Assembly (NCBI GenBank): GCA_964409635.1
Contig: CAYPEL010000016.1
Coordinates: forward strand, 1-30,477
Source: CAYPEL01 sp964409635
Lineage (GTDB): Bacteria > Pseudomonadota > Gammaproteobacteria > DSM-19610
Reading direction: 5' to 3'
DNA length: 30,477 bases
Under the pieces are notes generated by a model, which did no database searches, had not been told where the DNA came from, and saw nothing but the letters and a program-made list of their open reading frames with translations. Of this stretch, positions 1 through 7,713 are shown piece after piece (the stretch's first letter is position 1; each line of letters begins with the position of its first letter). The position numbers were made by a program, and so were the translations under genes.

Positions 1-345
1 AGCGCCGATGAGATGCTGGCCGGCTTAAAGAAAGTCCTAGCAGGAGATATTTATCTACCGGATGATCTCTGGCTACAGATCAGTGATCAACCATTAGTTG
101 GTTCCGATACCCCTGCAACAACCATTACTTCCTCTACCGATAGTATTGGTGAACGCCAGCTTCAGGTACTGGGATTGATGAACCAGGGGCTGCCAAACAA
201 ACAAATTGCCACCATCCTTTCTGTTAGCGAAGCGACTGTAAAATATCACATCGGTATTTTATTTCGTTCTCTCGGCGTCAAGAACCGGACCGCCTGTATT
301 CATGAAGCGCAGAGAAGACGCATTATCAATCATGAGTCATCCTGA
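1..345 (+). CDS. LuxR/NarL-family response regulator, C-terminal part (5' end outside window)
   Basis: The reading frame is open from base 1 through an in-frame ATG at 13, so this is the 3' part of a longer gene. The first residues (SADEMLAGLKKVLAGDIYLP) look like the end of a receiver domain and its linker, as in NarL/FixJ-type regulators. The last 65 or so residues form a LuxR/GerE helix-turn-helix: ERQLQVLGLMNQGLPNKQIA followed by a recognition-helix segment containing SEATVKYHI. The family binds DNA as dimers after phosphorylation of an aspartate in the missing receiver domain. Its 3' end overlaps the 3' end of the convergent hybrid kinase gene by 20 bp. That makes the kinase the likely partner, but this is inferred from position only. 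Target genes cannot be deduced. Confidence 0.88.
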   Translation, partial: SADEMLAGLKKVLAGDIYLPDDLWLQISDQPLVGSDTPATTITSSTDSIGERQLQVLGLMNQGLPNKQIATILSVSEATVKYHIGILFRSLGVKNRTACIHEAQRRRIINHESS

Positions 346-2083
346 GTTCTTGTTGTAACGTAGCACGTAATACTGCCGGAGTTACCGGTTTATGCAGCAA
401 GCGGAAACCACTTGCCTTTGCCTCGCGTAAACGATCAGGTGAAGTGTCCCCTGTTATAATGACTGCTGGAATATCCTCGTTCAATTCTTCGAAAATGGTT
501 TGCACCGCTTCAACACCGGTTCTGTTCTGGCGCAGACGGTAATCCGCGAATACAATCGATGGCTGATTATCACTTTTTGACAATACATCTATTGCCTGTT
601 CTGCAGACTCAGCAAGCAGAACCTTACAACCCCAGGCAGATAACAGTTTACGCATGCCTTCCAGAACATCCCGGTCATCGTCAATCACGAGTATGGACAC
701 ACCCTCAAGATTGACCACATCCGGCAGTATCCTGTCCTGTGAAACTTTGGCAGCATCACCAGACGGTACCGCCAAGGTAAAGGTAGTTCCTTGCCCTAGA
801 CTGGAAGAGAGATCAATATTGATATCCATCAGAGTACACAGACGTTTAACGATCGCCAAACCGAGCCCCAGCCCTTTTGAACGATCACGCTCCGGGTTAT
901 TGATTTGATAATATTCCGAAAATATCTGGCTCGATTCTTTCTCGGGTATGCCTACACCGGTATCACTGACTTGTATCGCCACATATTCATTTGACTGCTG
1001 GTGACATCGAATAGATACCGAACCGCGTTCAGTATAGGTAATCGCATTGGTAATAAGGTTGCTGAGAACGCGATCCAGCAACACCGGATCAGCATAAACG
1101 ACTATTTCGCCGCATTCTAAATTAAACGATACACTCTTTTCCTCAGCCTGTAGTCGATATTCCGATTCGAGTGATCTGGAAAACTCAACCATCCTTATAT
1201 GGCGCGGGTGCACCTCAACCACGCCGGCATCCAGTCTGGAAACATCGAGTAGACTGTTAAACAGATGATTCAACGCTTCTGTTGATCTGGTTATTTTATC
1301 CAGTAAATCCTCTCCTTCCTTACCGTTTACATGATCACGCAACACACCCAGCAACAACCCGGAAGCATGTAATGGCTGCCTGAGATCATGACTGGCCGCA
1401 GCCAGGAAATGATTTTTGTCACGTACGGCTTTTTCCGCAATTTCACGGTTTTCATCAGCTGTTTGTTTTTGTTGCTCCAGGTCTTTCATAAGGTCGATAT
1501 TTACAAACTGTAGACGATACAACTCCGCGATTGATTTATTTTGTGTGCGTGCAAATACGATACTTACTGCAAAATACGCAAGTATAGTTATACCTATTGG
1601 TAAATATACTGTTCCACCTTCAAGCAAATTCCTTATCGTAAACGGAATAGTAGCGGGGATGATAAAAGCGTAGAAAGCCGGCAGATAGGCGGATGTGGAG
1701 GCCGTAGCACCAGAAACCAGACCGGCATACATACAAGCGATAAACAGAACTAATTCCGGTTTATCTGGCATGTAAAATAATATCGAAGCGAATGCCCAGA
1801 CTATACCTGCAAACCCTGCACCCATTGCAAAAAGCCTACCCCATTTGATCGAATTTTCCATACGGCTGGAATCGGCACGATAGCGGTTGGCAATCAATAC
1901 ACGAAACAGGACAATGACAAAAAATGCAGCCGACCAACTGGCAAGTAAGTCAGATTGAACCTGGCTCCAGAACACCAGAATTATCGCCACACCAACGACG
2001 ATATTACCGATAAGAATTGTATAAATATGCTGATTAATAAGACCAACCTGCCGCGCCCTTACTTCTTTTTCATGTTTATTCAT
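326..2083 (-). CDS. Membrane-bound hybrid sensor histidine kinase with C-terminal receiver domain
   Basis: A 585-residue protein. Residues about 20-180 hold several hydrophobic segments, probably five or six membrane helices, with no recognisable periplasmic sensor or PAS domain. A coiled linker (about 195-225) leads to a HisKA domain with the phospho-accepting His232 in ASHDLRQPLH. The HATPase domain shows an N-box (NLITNAI, about 342-348), a G1 box (DTGVGIP, from 374) and a G2 box (GLGLGLAIV). A receiver domain fills about 460-580, with acidic residues 468-470, phospho-acceptor Asp514 (FADYRL) and the conserved Lys565-Pro. All catalytic motifs look intact. It probably relays signal to the LuxR regulator convergent with it, but the stimulus is unknown. 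Family knowledge: autophosphorylation on His, transfer to Asp, and often reverse phosphatase activity. Confidence 0.92.
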   Translation of the reverse strand: MNKHEKEVRARQVGLINQHIYTILIGNIVVGVAIILVFWSQVQSDLLASWSAAFFVIVLFRVLIANRYRADSSRMENSIKWGRLFAMGAGFAGIVWAFASILFYMPDKPELVLFIACMYAGLVSGATASTSAYLPAFYAFIIPATIPFTIRNLLEGGTVYLPIGITILAYFAVSIVFARTQNKSIAELYRLQFVNIDLMKDLEQQKQTADENREIAEKAVRDKNHFLAAASHDLRQPLHASGLLLGVLRDHVNGKEGEDLLDKITRSTEALNHLFNSLLDVSRLDAGVVEVHPRHIRMVEFSRSLESEYRLQAEEKSVSFNLECGEIVVYADPVLLDRVLSNLITNAITYTERGSVSIRCHQQSNEYVAIQVSDTGVGIPEKESSQIFSEYYQINNPERDRSKGLGLGLAIVKRLCTLMDINIDLSSSLGQGTTFTLAVPSGDAAKVSQDRILPDVVNLEGVSILVIDDDRDVLEGMRKLLSAWGCKVLLAESAEQAIDVLSKSDNQPSIVFADYRLRQNRTGVEAVQTIFEELNEDIPAVIITGDTSPDRLREAKASGFRLLHKPVTPAVLRATLQQELRMTHD

Positions 2084-2417
2084 ATCCGGTCTCGTGAATT
2101 TAACTAGATTTTAAGCGACTGGTCGAAGGTCAACTGCTTAAAGTATAAATCGTAAGGGTTACATTTTTCAGCCTGATAATTACCATCATACAGTTAAAAT
2201 CCTGGACAATATTTCCTGACAATCATCAAGCACGTATAGCGCTCGGCATAAGACACCAGCCGGATTTCGTTGCCCCAGCTTGTTCATTACTACGTAACCT
2301 TTTCAGTACTTCCTTATGCGTTGATTGTGAACCAGTTCTGAGTCCGGACCCCGAAATAAAGCTAAGCTTCTATACGCCAACATTTATCATACCAAACCTA
2401 AATTTTGGAGGTCTATA
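2084..2417. other. Intergenic region upstream of the hybrid kinase; no gene recognised
   Basis: About 330 bases with stop codons in all frames. It carries the promoter region of the hybrid kinase (minus strand) and perhaps of the small ORF beginning at 2418. I find no convincing -35/-10 pair, tRNA, terminator or strong palindrome by eye. A purine-rich GGAGG at 2408-2412 precedes the ATG at 2418 and is the only clear signal. Confidence 0.45.
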
Positions 2418-2621
2418 ATGTTCAGCACACCACGCGGTTCGGGCATCACCCGCCGCGCCAAACCAGTGCTGGCAGATGAAATCGGCAACGATGATTATCT
2501 AAATCTGCTACCGTTTCAACAACACATAAACCGCACCCGTCCCGCCATCGTAGTAACGCGCCGAACAATAAGCGAGCACTTCCTCACGTTGCCTCAGCCA
2601 TGCACCCACTTTGATTTTTAA
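2418..2621 (+). CDS. Possible small ORF (67 aa), antisense to the end of the Smr gene over its second half
   Basis: I do not recognise this product. In favour of it being translated: a good Shine-Dalgarno sequence (GGAGG at 2408-2412) lies five bases before the ATG. The first 30 codons lie in sequence not used by any other gene and give a sensible hydrophilic start (MFSTPRGSGITRRAKPVLAD). Against it: from about 2508 onward the frame runs antisense to the coding part of the Smr gene, so the open frame there may be passive. It could be a short genuine peptide, the remnant of a gene cut off by rearrangement, or chance. Homologues of the N-terminal half would decide it. Confidence 0.25.
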   Translation: MFSTPRGSGITRRAKPVLADEIGNDDYLNLLPFQQHINRTRPAIVVTRRTISEHFLTLPQPCTHFDF

Positions 2622-3041
2622 AACCGGCCCCCGGTGCCGGGAACCGAGCCCCTTACCGTGAATGATACGGGCGCACTGCACATGGTGGCGTTGGCAGTGG
2701 TGCAGAAATTCGGCAACCGCAGCGCGGGCGACTGGCACGACCATGCCGTGCAGATCCAGTTCGGCATCAATGCTGATCTGGCCGCGGCGCAGTTTTTTCA
2801 TGGTGCGTTTCTGAATACCTGGTTTCAGGTAAATCAGCTCATCACCGTTTTCGTATTCTTCTGGTTGAAACTGCTCAGAGAGCATATCCCGCAGGACGGC
2901 GGTCTCGTCTGCTTCACGGAAACGGGGGACAGGGCGGGGTTGTTTGATGCGGTGCAGGAGACGATTTTTAGAGAGTGGGCGTACATCACCAATGGTTTCC
3001 CGGAACAGTGCGCTGTCTTCTGTGCTGATAGGGCGTTTCAT
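2508..3041 (-). CDS. Smr-domain protein (SmrA/YdaL-like)
   Basis: A 177-residue protein whose length fits the stand-alone Smr proteins of gammaproteobacteria (about 180-190). The N-terminal third (ALFRETIGDVRPLSKNR) matches the conserved leader of SmrA/SmrB. The Smr domain occupies about 90-177 and shows the hallmark ELDLHGM motif, IIHGKGLGSRHRG, and a GGTGAVYVLLKR C-terminus. Smr domains are nucleases: MutS2-type domains act on DNA or on mRNA of collided ribosomes, and E. coli SmrB cleaves mRNA between stacked ribosomes. Whether this protein acts on DNA or RNA cannot be told from sequence. It is transcribed divergently from surE across about 110 bp. The start is preceded only by a weak ribosome-binding site, so the exact N-terminus is less certain than the domain call. 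Confidence 0.87.
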   Translation of the reverse strand: MKRPISTEDSALFRETIGDVRPLSKNRLLHRIKQPRPVPRFREADETAVLRDMLSEQFQPEEYENGDELIYLKPGIQKRTMKKLRRGQISIDAELDLHGMVVPVARAAVAEFLHHCQRHHVQCARIIHGKGLGSRHRGPVLKIKVGAWLRQREEVLAYCSARYYDGGTGAVYVLLKR

Positions 3042-3135
3042 AGCTTGGGTACTAATTACCTTAAAACGCTTGTTTAATCAACCAGCGTGTGTATATTTTC
3101 CTCTGCTGAGGATAGGCCTTGCTGGGCGAGTCCGG

Positions 3136-3141
3136 TATAGT
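3136..3141 (+). promoter_or_regulatory. Candidate -10 element for surE (TATAGT)
   Basis: TATAGT ends nine bases before the surE ATG at 3151. If used, transcription would start within a few bases of the start codon and give a leaderless or nearly leaderless mRNA. No good -35 hexamer is visible 16-18 bases upstream, and no Shine-Dalgarno sequence lies between it and the ATG. Confidence 0.25.
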
Positions 3142-3150
3142 TTAGCCTTT

Positions 3151-3909
3151 ATGCATATTCTGATCAGTAATGACGATGGTTACCAGGCACCGGGCATCCG
3201 CTGCCTGGCGGAAGCGCTCGCCAAAGTCGCGGAAATTACCGTCGTCGCACCCGACCGGGATCGCAGTGGTGCGAGCAATTCGCTAACGCTGGACAGCCCG
3301 ATACGCGCCCTGCAGATGGAAAACGGCTTTACCCGGGTGGGTGGCACACCGACGGATTGTGTCCATCTGGCCATAACCGGCTTGCTCAAAAAAGAGCCTG
3401 ATATCGTGGTATCCGGTATCAATAGTGGCGCCAATCTGGGTGATGACGTGCTGTATTCCGGGACGGTTGCAGCGGCGATGGAAGGGCGCTTTCTTGGCCT
3501 GCCAGCAATCGCCATTTCCATGGTCAGCTTTCAACCACAACACTATGAAACAGCCGCCCGGGTCGCCTGTGAACTGGTCGAACAGGTCAAGTCCCAGCCG
3601 GTACCGGCTGCAACCATCCTGAATGTAAATGTACCGGATGTCCCCTGGGAAGAATTAGCTGGCTGGCGGGTAACCCGGTTGGGCCACCGGCATAAATCTG
3701 AGCCGGTCATCCGCCAGCAAGATCCACGCGGCCGGCCGATATACTGGGTGGGGCCTGCGGGTGCCGAACAAGATGCCGGCCCCGGTACTGATTTCCATGC
3801 TGTAAAAAATCATTTTGTTTCAATCACACCGCTTCACGCAGACTTGACGCGCCATGAGGTGCTGGATCAGCTAAAGCAAAGGCTTGGCCTGGGAGACGCG
3901 CCGGCATGA
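3151..3909 (+). CDS. surE: 5'/3'-nucleotidase SurE
   Basis: A 252-residue protein from the ATG at 3151. This start gives the family's typical N-terminus (MHILISNDDGYQAPGIRCLA); the longer open frame upstream runs antisense through the Smr gene and is not used. SurE is a metal-dependent survival-protein phosphatase that removes phosphate from nucleoside 5'- and 3'-monophosphates and short polyphosphates in the cytoplasm. Metal ligands are visible as Asp8-Asp9, the serine of DRSGASNS and the asparagine of SGINSGANLG. It is the first gene of a tight stress operon. Its stop overlaps the ATG of pcm by four bases (ATGA), implying translational coupling. Confidence 0.96.
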   Translation: MHILISNDDGYQAPGIRCLAEALAKVAEITVVAPDRDRSGASNSLTLDSPIRALQMENGFTRVGGTPTDCVHLAITGLLKKEPDIVVSGINSGANLGDDVLYSGTVAAAMEGRFLGLPAIAISMVSFQPQHYETAARVACELVEQVKSQPVPAATILNVNVPDVPWEELAGWRVTRLGHRHKSEPVIRQQDPRGRPIYWVGPAGAEQDAGPGTDFHAVKNHFVSITPLHADLTRHEVLDQLKQRLGLGDAPA

Positions 3910-4571
3910 TTTCACGCCAGCAGGAACGCGGCATCGGTATGACCTCACAACGTACCCGGGATCGCTTGGTGCAACGTTTGCAGGAAGAAGGCATACAAAA
4001 TACTCAGGTGCTGGAGGTGATTCGAAATACCCCCCGTCACCTGTTTGTCGATGAAGCGCTGGCGAGCCGCGCGTATGAAGACACGGCCTTACCCATTGGC
4101 CACGGCCAGACAATTTCACAACCCTATATCGTTGCCCGCATGACCGAACTGTTGATGCATTGTAAACACGCCAAGGTGCTTGAGGTCGGTACTGGATCGG
4201 GTTATCAGGCGGCGGTTCTATCACCACTGGTTGAAGCTTTGTACAGTACCGAACGCATTGAGCCGTTAGCTACCCAGGCACGGCAGCGGTTTCGCCGCCT
4301 GGGGTATCGAAATATCCGTGTCCAGCATACGGATGGGGCTTGGGGCTGGCCCGAAAGTGGGCCTTTTGATGCGATTCTTGTCACCGCTGGGGCAGCAGAT
4401 ATTCCTGAACCGTTGCTACAACAGCTCGCTATTGGCGGGGTACTGATTATGCCAGTGGGCCCGCGTGGACGGCAGATTCTGACGCGCGTGACACGCACAG
4501 ATGATATTTATGAACGCGAGGATTTCGAAGCGGTTAGTTTCGTACCTTTGGTCAGTGGTAGCGGAAACTAA
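3906..4571 (+). CDS. pcm: Protein-L-isoaspartate O-methyltransferase
   Basis: A 221-residue enzyme that repairs isoaspartyl residues in aged proteins by SAM-dependent methylation. The SAM-binding motif VLEVGTGSGYQ lies near residues 91-101. The family's signature LPIGHGQTISQPY lies just before it, with the catalytic-site serine at about 71. The C-terminus (FVPLVSGSGN) matches the family ending. The ATG at 3906 overlaps the surE stop. A second in-frame ATG at 3939 (MTSQRTRDRL) is also plausible, because many homologues begin close to that point. The surE-pcm pair upstream of nlpD-rpoS is a classic gammaproteobacterial arrangement that links protein repair to stationary-phase survival. Confidence 0.95.
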   Translation: MISRQQERGIGMTSQRTRDRLVQRLQEEGIQNTQVLEVIRNTPRHLFVDEALASRAYEDTALPIGHGQTISQPYIVARMTELLMHCKHAKVLEVGTGSGYQAAVLSPLVEALYSTERIEPLATQARQRFRRLGYRNIRVQHTDGAWGWPESGPFDAILVTAGAADIPEPLLQQLAIGGVLIMPVGPRGRQILTRVTRTDDIYEREDFEAVSFVPLVSGSGN

Positions 4572-4583
4572 GCGCTAACTTTC

Positions 4584-5168
4584 ATGTTTACAAAATTATA
4601 CGACGAGGTCTTACGGTGGGCGCGGCACCGCCTGGCAGTTTGGTATTTGGCCGCCTTGAGTTTTGCCGAGTCATCATTTTTCCCTATCCCGCCAGACGTT
4701 ATGTTAATGCCCATGTGCCTGGCCAATCCAAAGCGCGCCTGGCATTTTGCAACCGTCACCACTCTCACCTCTGTTTTGGGGGGTATTCTTGGTTACGGTA
4801 TCGGTGTATTCGCCCTGGATTTAATCGCACCGCTACTCAATGAAGGCGGGCGCTGGGCTGACGCCTATGTGCGCGCAACACAGTGGTTCGCTGACTGGGG
4901 CTTCTGGGCAGTGTTTCTGGCAGGTTTTTCACCCATACCCTACAAAGTGTTTACTATAACTGCAGGGGCGGTTGCGATGCCGTTCCTGCCATTTGTTGTG
5001 GCTTCCCTTATCGGCCGCGGTGGGCGGTTTTTTCTCGTCGCTGGATTACTTGCCTGGGGCGGCAGTAAGATGGAGCAAACTATTCGCCGCTACGTCGACT
5101 TCCTGGGCTGGTTGGTGGTTGCACTGATTGTTGTAGGGGTTGTCGTTTATAAAAATTCGCACGGATAA
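4584..5168 (+). CDS. yqaA: YqaA-type DedA/SNARE-associated inner-membrane protein
   Basis: A 194-residue membrane protein with the DedA-family core. Residues from about 20 read LAALSFAESSFFPIPPDVML, which matches the re-entrant FxExxxxPxPPE-like motif. A second re-entrant motif follows at about 115-125 (FLAGFSPIPYKVF). Glycine-rich membrane segments follow, and a final helix near 165-188. DedA relatives act in membrane homeostasis and some as undecaprenyl-phosphate or lipid flippases; the YqaA branch has no settled substrate. It starts 12 bp after pcm and precedes nlpD, the same place as in many gammaproteobacteria, so it is probably cotranscribed with surE-pcm. Confidence 0.9.
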   Translation: MFTKLYDEVLRWARHRLAVWYLAALSFAESSFFPIPPDVMLMPMCLANPKRAWHFATVTTLTSVLGGILGYGIGVFALDLIAPLLNEGGRWADAYVRATQWFADWGFWAVFLAGFSPIPYKVFTITAGAVAMPFLPFVVASLIGRGGRFFLVAGLLAWGGSKMEQTIRRYVDFLGWLVVALIVVGVVVYKNSHG

Positions 5169-5211
5169 CACATCAGACACGATGTCTTTTTTCGGCAATT
5201 ACTAAAATCGA

Positions 5212-6027
5212 ATGAAGTTAAACCGATTCCTAAAAAAACACGCCATATTATGGGCCGGTATCGGCTTGCTGTTGTCTGCCTGTGTAACCAGCAAGCCGAT
5301 ACCGGCACCCGTCGGTGACCGGGAAAAACAGGCCATTCCTGCTGATGGCTATCATCTGGTCCGGCGTGGCGAATCGCTGTATTCCATCGCCTGGTTATAC
5401 GGTCTGGAATTCAGCCAGTTGGCCCGCTGGAATCATATCGAACCGCCTTATACTATATATCAGGATCAACGCCTCAGCGTAAAGAAACGCCTTTCAGCAA
5501 AGCAATCCATCCCTAAACACGCCGGCCAGAAAAAGCCTAAAATAACCGGCAAAGCAGAGAAATCCATACCCGCTTCAAAACCTAAAACGGCAAAAAAACC
5601 GGTCATAGCCCGGAAAGAAGAAGCCAAGCTAATCCCAAAGCCAAAACTGCCTAAACAAGTCGGCTGGCAATGGCCGGCAGAGGGCGGTTTAGCGAACCGG
5701 TTTAACCCAAAGCAGGTCGGCAGAAAAGGCATTAGCATCACCGGCAAACCCGGGGATCCGGTACGCGCGGCGGCGGCGGGCAAGGTAGTGTACGCGGGGA
5801 GTGGACTTTCAGGTTACGGCAGGCTTATTATCATCAAGCATAATCAAGAATTCTTGAGCGCGTATGCGCACAACCGGAAGTTGATTGCCAAAGAAGGCGA
5901 TTGGGTAAAGGGCACGCAGGTAATTGCCCAAATGGGGAAAAGTAGCACAAACACAACCCAGCTGTACTTTGAGATCCGTAAACACGGTACACCTGTTGAC
6001 CCCCTGAGGTATTTACCTAGACGCTGA
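5212..6027 (+). CDS. nlpD: Murein hydrolase activator lipoprotein NlpD
   Basis: A 271-residue outer-membrane lipoprotein. The signal peptide ends in lipobox LSAC with the modified Cys24. A LysM peptidoglycan-binding domain follows at about 47-92 (YHLVRRGESLYSIAWLYG). A lysine/proline-rich linker covers about 93-145, and a LytM/M23 domain covers about 150-268. The zinc-binding residues of active M23 peptidases are missing: the HxGxD position reads KGISI and the HxH position reads AHN. That is the known degenerate state of NlpD, which activates the amidase AmiC during septal splitting instead of cutting itself. It lies directly upstream of rpoS; in relatives the main rpoS promoter lies inside nlpD, but I cannot place it here. 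Confidence 0.95.
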   Translation: MKLNRFLKKHAILWAGIGLLLSACVTSKPIPAPVGDREKQAIPADGYHLVRRGESLYSIAWLYGLEFSQLARWNHIEPPYTIYQDQRLSVKKRLSAKQSIPKHAGQKKPKITGKAEKSIPASKPKTAKKPVIARKEEAKLIPKPKLPKQVGWQWPAEGGLANRFNPKQVGRKGISITGKPGDPVRAAAAGKVVYAGSGLSGYGRLIIIKHNQEFLSAYAHNRKLIAKEGDWVKGTQVIAQMGKSSTNTTQLYFEIRKHGTPVDPLRYLPRR

Positions 6028-6085
6028 ACTGGCTGATTTCCGGGTTACAGGAATAAAATCCTGTAATTGATCACTGGAGGTGAGC

Positions 6086-7039
6086 ATGGCCAAAAAAGAC
6101 CAAAAGAAAGCCGCCAGCCAGCAAGGGAAGGCAATAAGGGGCCGGTCTGCTGTTAAACCTGCGCAGGGTGATGCCCCGCCGGATGCACAACCAGTTTTTA
6201 ACGAGGCGCACTTCGACGCCACCCGCATGTATCTCAATGAAATTGGATTTTCCTCGCTGCTGACGGCAGAGGAAGAAGTCAAATATTCCCGGCAGGCACA
6301 AAAGGGCGATGAATCCGGCCGCCGGAAAATGATTGAATGTAACCTGCGCCTGGTGGTAAAAATTGCCCGCCGCTATATGAACCGGGGGTTGGCGCTGCTG
6401 GATTTAATTGAAGAAGGCAATCTCGGCTTGATTCGTGCCGTAGAAAAATTCGACCCTGAACGCGGCTTCCGGTTTTCAACCTATGCGACCTGGTGGATAC
6501 GCCAGACAATAGAGCGCGCGATCATGAACCAGACGCGCACGATTCGTTTGCCGATTCACGTCGTCAAAGAGCTAAATAGTTGTCTACAGGCGGCGCGCAA
6601 ACTGGCGCAGTCGCTCGATCATGAACCGAGCGCCGAAGAAATTGCCAGCTTGCTGCATAAACCCATCAAGGATGTGGAACGCATGCTCAAGCTTAACGAG
6701 CGGGTCACCTCGGTGGACGTGCCTGTTAGTAAAGATTCGGACCGGTCAGTGGTAGATGGTATTCCCGATGAACACAATACGGATCCGTCAGAGCTATTGC
6801 AGGATGAAAATTTACTGTTACATCTGGAAATTTGGGTGTCAAAGCTGACCGCTAAGCAGCGTGAAGTTGTCGAGCGGCGCTTTGGCTTGCACGGCTATAA
6901 AATATCCACATTGGAAGAAGTAGGCAATGAAATCGGCGTTACCCGCGAGCGCGTCCGGCAAATTCAGATCGATGCTTTAAAGCGGTTGCGGCAAATCCTG
7001 GAGGAAGAGGGGTTTTCTTCAGAGACAATATTTGATTAA
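6086..7039 (+). CDS. rpoS: RNA polymerase sigma factor RpoS (sigma-38)
   Basis: A 317-residue sigma-70 family protein, slightly shorter than the 330 residues of E. coli. Region 1.2/2 is nearly canonical (NLRLVVKIARRYMNRGLALL, then DLIEEGNLGL and STYATWWIRQTIERAIMNQT). Region 3 and region 4 follow, with the recognition helix GVTRERVRQIQIDALKRLR. I chose the ATG at 6086 because TGGAGG sits five bases upstream; the GTG at 6080 overlaps that site. The turnover element equivalent to E. coli Lys173-Glu174-x-x-Val177-Tyr178 keeps Lys-Glu but has Ser-Cys in place of Val-Tyr, which may change recognition by an RssB-like adaptor. The gene is followed by a REP-like palindrome. Confidence 0.97.
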   Translation: MAKKDQKKAASQQGKAIRGRSAVKPAQGDAPPDAQPVFNEAHFDATRMYLNEIGFSSLLTAEEEVKYSRQAQKGDESGRRKMIECNLRLVVKIARRYMNRGLALLDLIEEGNLGLIRAVEKFDPERGFRFSTYATWWIRQTIERAIMNQTRTIRLPIHVVKELNSCLQAARKLAQSLDHEPSAEEIASLLHKPIKDVERMLKLNERVTSVDVPVSKDSDRSVVDGIPDEHNTDPSELLQDENLLLHLEIWVSKLTAKQREVVERRFGLHGYKISTLEEVGNEIGVTRERVRQIQIDALKRLRQILEEEGFSSETIFD

Positions 7040-7048
7040 TGTCACATG

Positions 7049-7105
7049 TGGAGCGGTTTTTAACCGCGATAGGCGGTACAGCTATCGGGGTTAAAAACCG
7101 CTCCA
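7049..7105. repeat. REP/REPIN-like palindrome, copy 1
   Basis: Two 24-base arms (7049-7072 and 7082-7105) pair with one mismatch around a nine-base loop. The arm reads TGGAGCGGTTTTTAACCGCG followed by ATAG. It lies 10 bases after the rpoS stop. It shares the core GGTTTTAACCGCGATAG with the palindrome at 24368-24430 and resembles the GAGCGG...CCGCGA REP family common in Pseudomonas and Xanthomonas genomes. It could protect the rpoS mRNA 3' end or aid termination, although no T-run follows. Confidence 0.8.
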
Positions 7106-7130
7106 TGCGCTCGCGAATAAAACTGATTTC

Positions 7131-7499
7131 TTATAGCAGTAACGCTGCAACAACCCGCCTGCCTTCTGATAATAAAACATTATAGGTCCGGCAGGCTGCG
7201 GCAGTATCCATGGCCTCGAAACCGATTCCCTGTGTCAGCAGCTCAGCTGTAATAGACGGGTGGGGGAAATGCAGTTGGGCTCCGGTGCCAAGGATGACGA
7301 CTTCCGGATCCAATGCGGCCACTAGCGTGAAATGCGCGGCCTGCAGCGCCTGGAAATCATGAGGTTCCCAATCAGGAATGAGCTTGTTATGCGTAAGGAT
7401 CAGGCTTTGGGTGTGTTCGGTAATGCCGATGGTAATTCGGCCCGCCACATAGCGCTTGATCAGAAATTCACTGGCGTTGTCGTCTCTGGCGAAATGCAT
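7131..7499 (-). CDS. Mth938-like domain protein (DUF498)
   Basis: A 122-residue protein from ATG at 7499 (MHFARDDNASEFLIKRY). It matches the Mth938/DUF498 family along its length: SLILTHNKLIPDW, then LDPEVVILGTGAQLHFPHP, then the C-terminal GIGFEAMDTAAACRTYNVLL and EGRRVVAALLL. Family structures show a compact alpha/beta fold. Bacterial members are of unknown biochemical role, and a eukaryotic relative (NDUFAF3) assists respiratory complex I assembly. An upstream in-frame ATG at 7586 would add 29 residues not typical of the family, so I prefer 7499. The gene stands alone between rpoS and the alaC-hom-thrC group and runs against both. Confidence 0.87.
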   Translation of the reverse strand: MHFARDDNASEFLIKRYVAGRITIGITEHTQSLILTHNKLIPDWEPHDFQALQAAHFTLVAALDPEVVILGTGAQLHFPHPSITAELLTQGIGFEAMDTAAACRTYNVLLSEGRRVVAALLL

Positions 7500-7713
7500 A
7501 TCCTGACGATACCTATTTGTCTGGCGAACTGCCAGATTTAGGCTGCCTGTCCTCTCAATCAGGACTCTGTGTGTGGGGTTGCCCATTTCAATATAATCAA
7601 CACCGGTGAGATGGGCAGGTCAAAACAGGATGACTAGAATTTGTTACCTTGTTCATTCCCCGTTATTTCAGTACGCTAGCGATTCTATTTAACAAACATC
7701 GAGATTCGCCACT

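Noticed and set aside
2634..3077. Open frame of 147 codons on the plus strand
   Set aside because: It is the antisense shadow of the Smr gene; the minus-strand frame carries all family motifs.
2944..3150. N-terminal extension of SurE from an upstream ATG
   Set aside because: The extra 69 codons run antisense through the Smr gene and the divergent promoter region; the family start is the ATG at 3151.
7049..7105. Palindrome after rpoS as an intrinsic terminator
   Set aside because: No T-run follows the stem, and the same core recurs at 24368-24430, so a dispersed REP-like repeat explains it better. A side role in termination is still possible.
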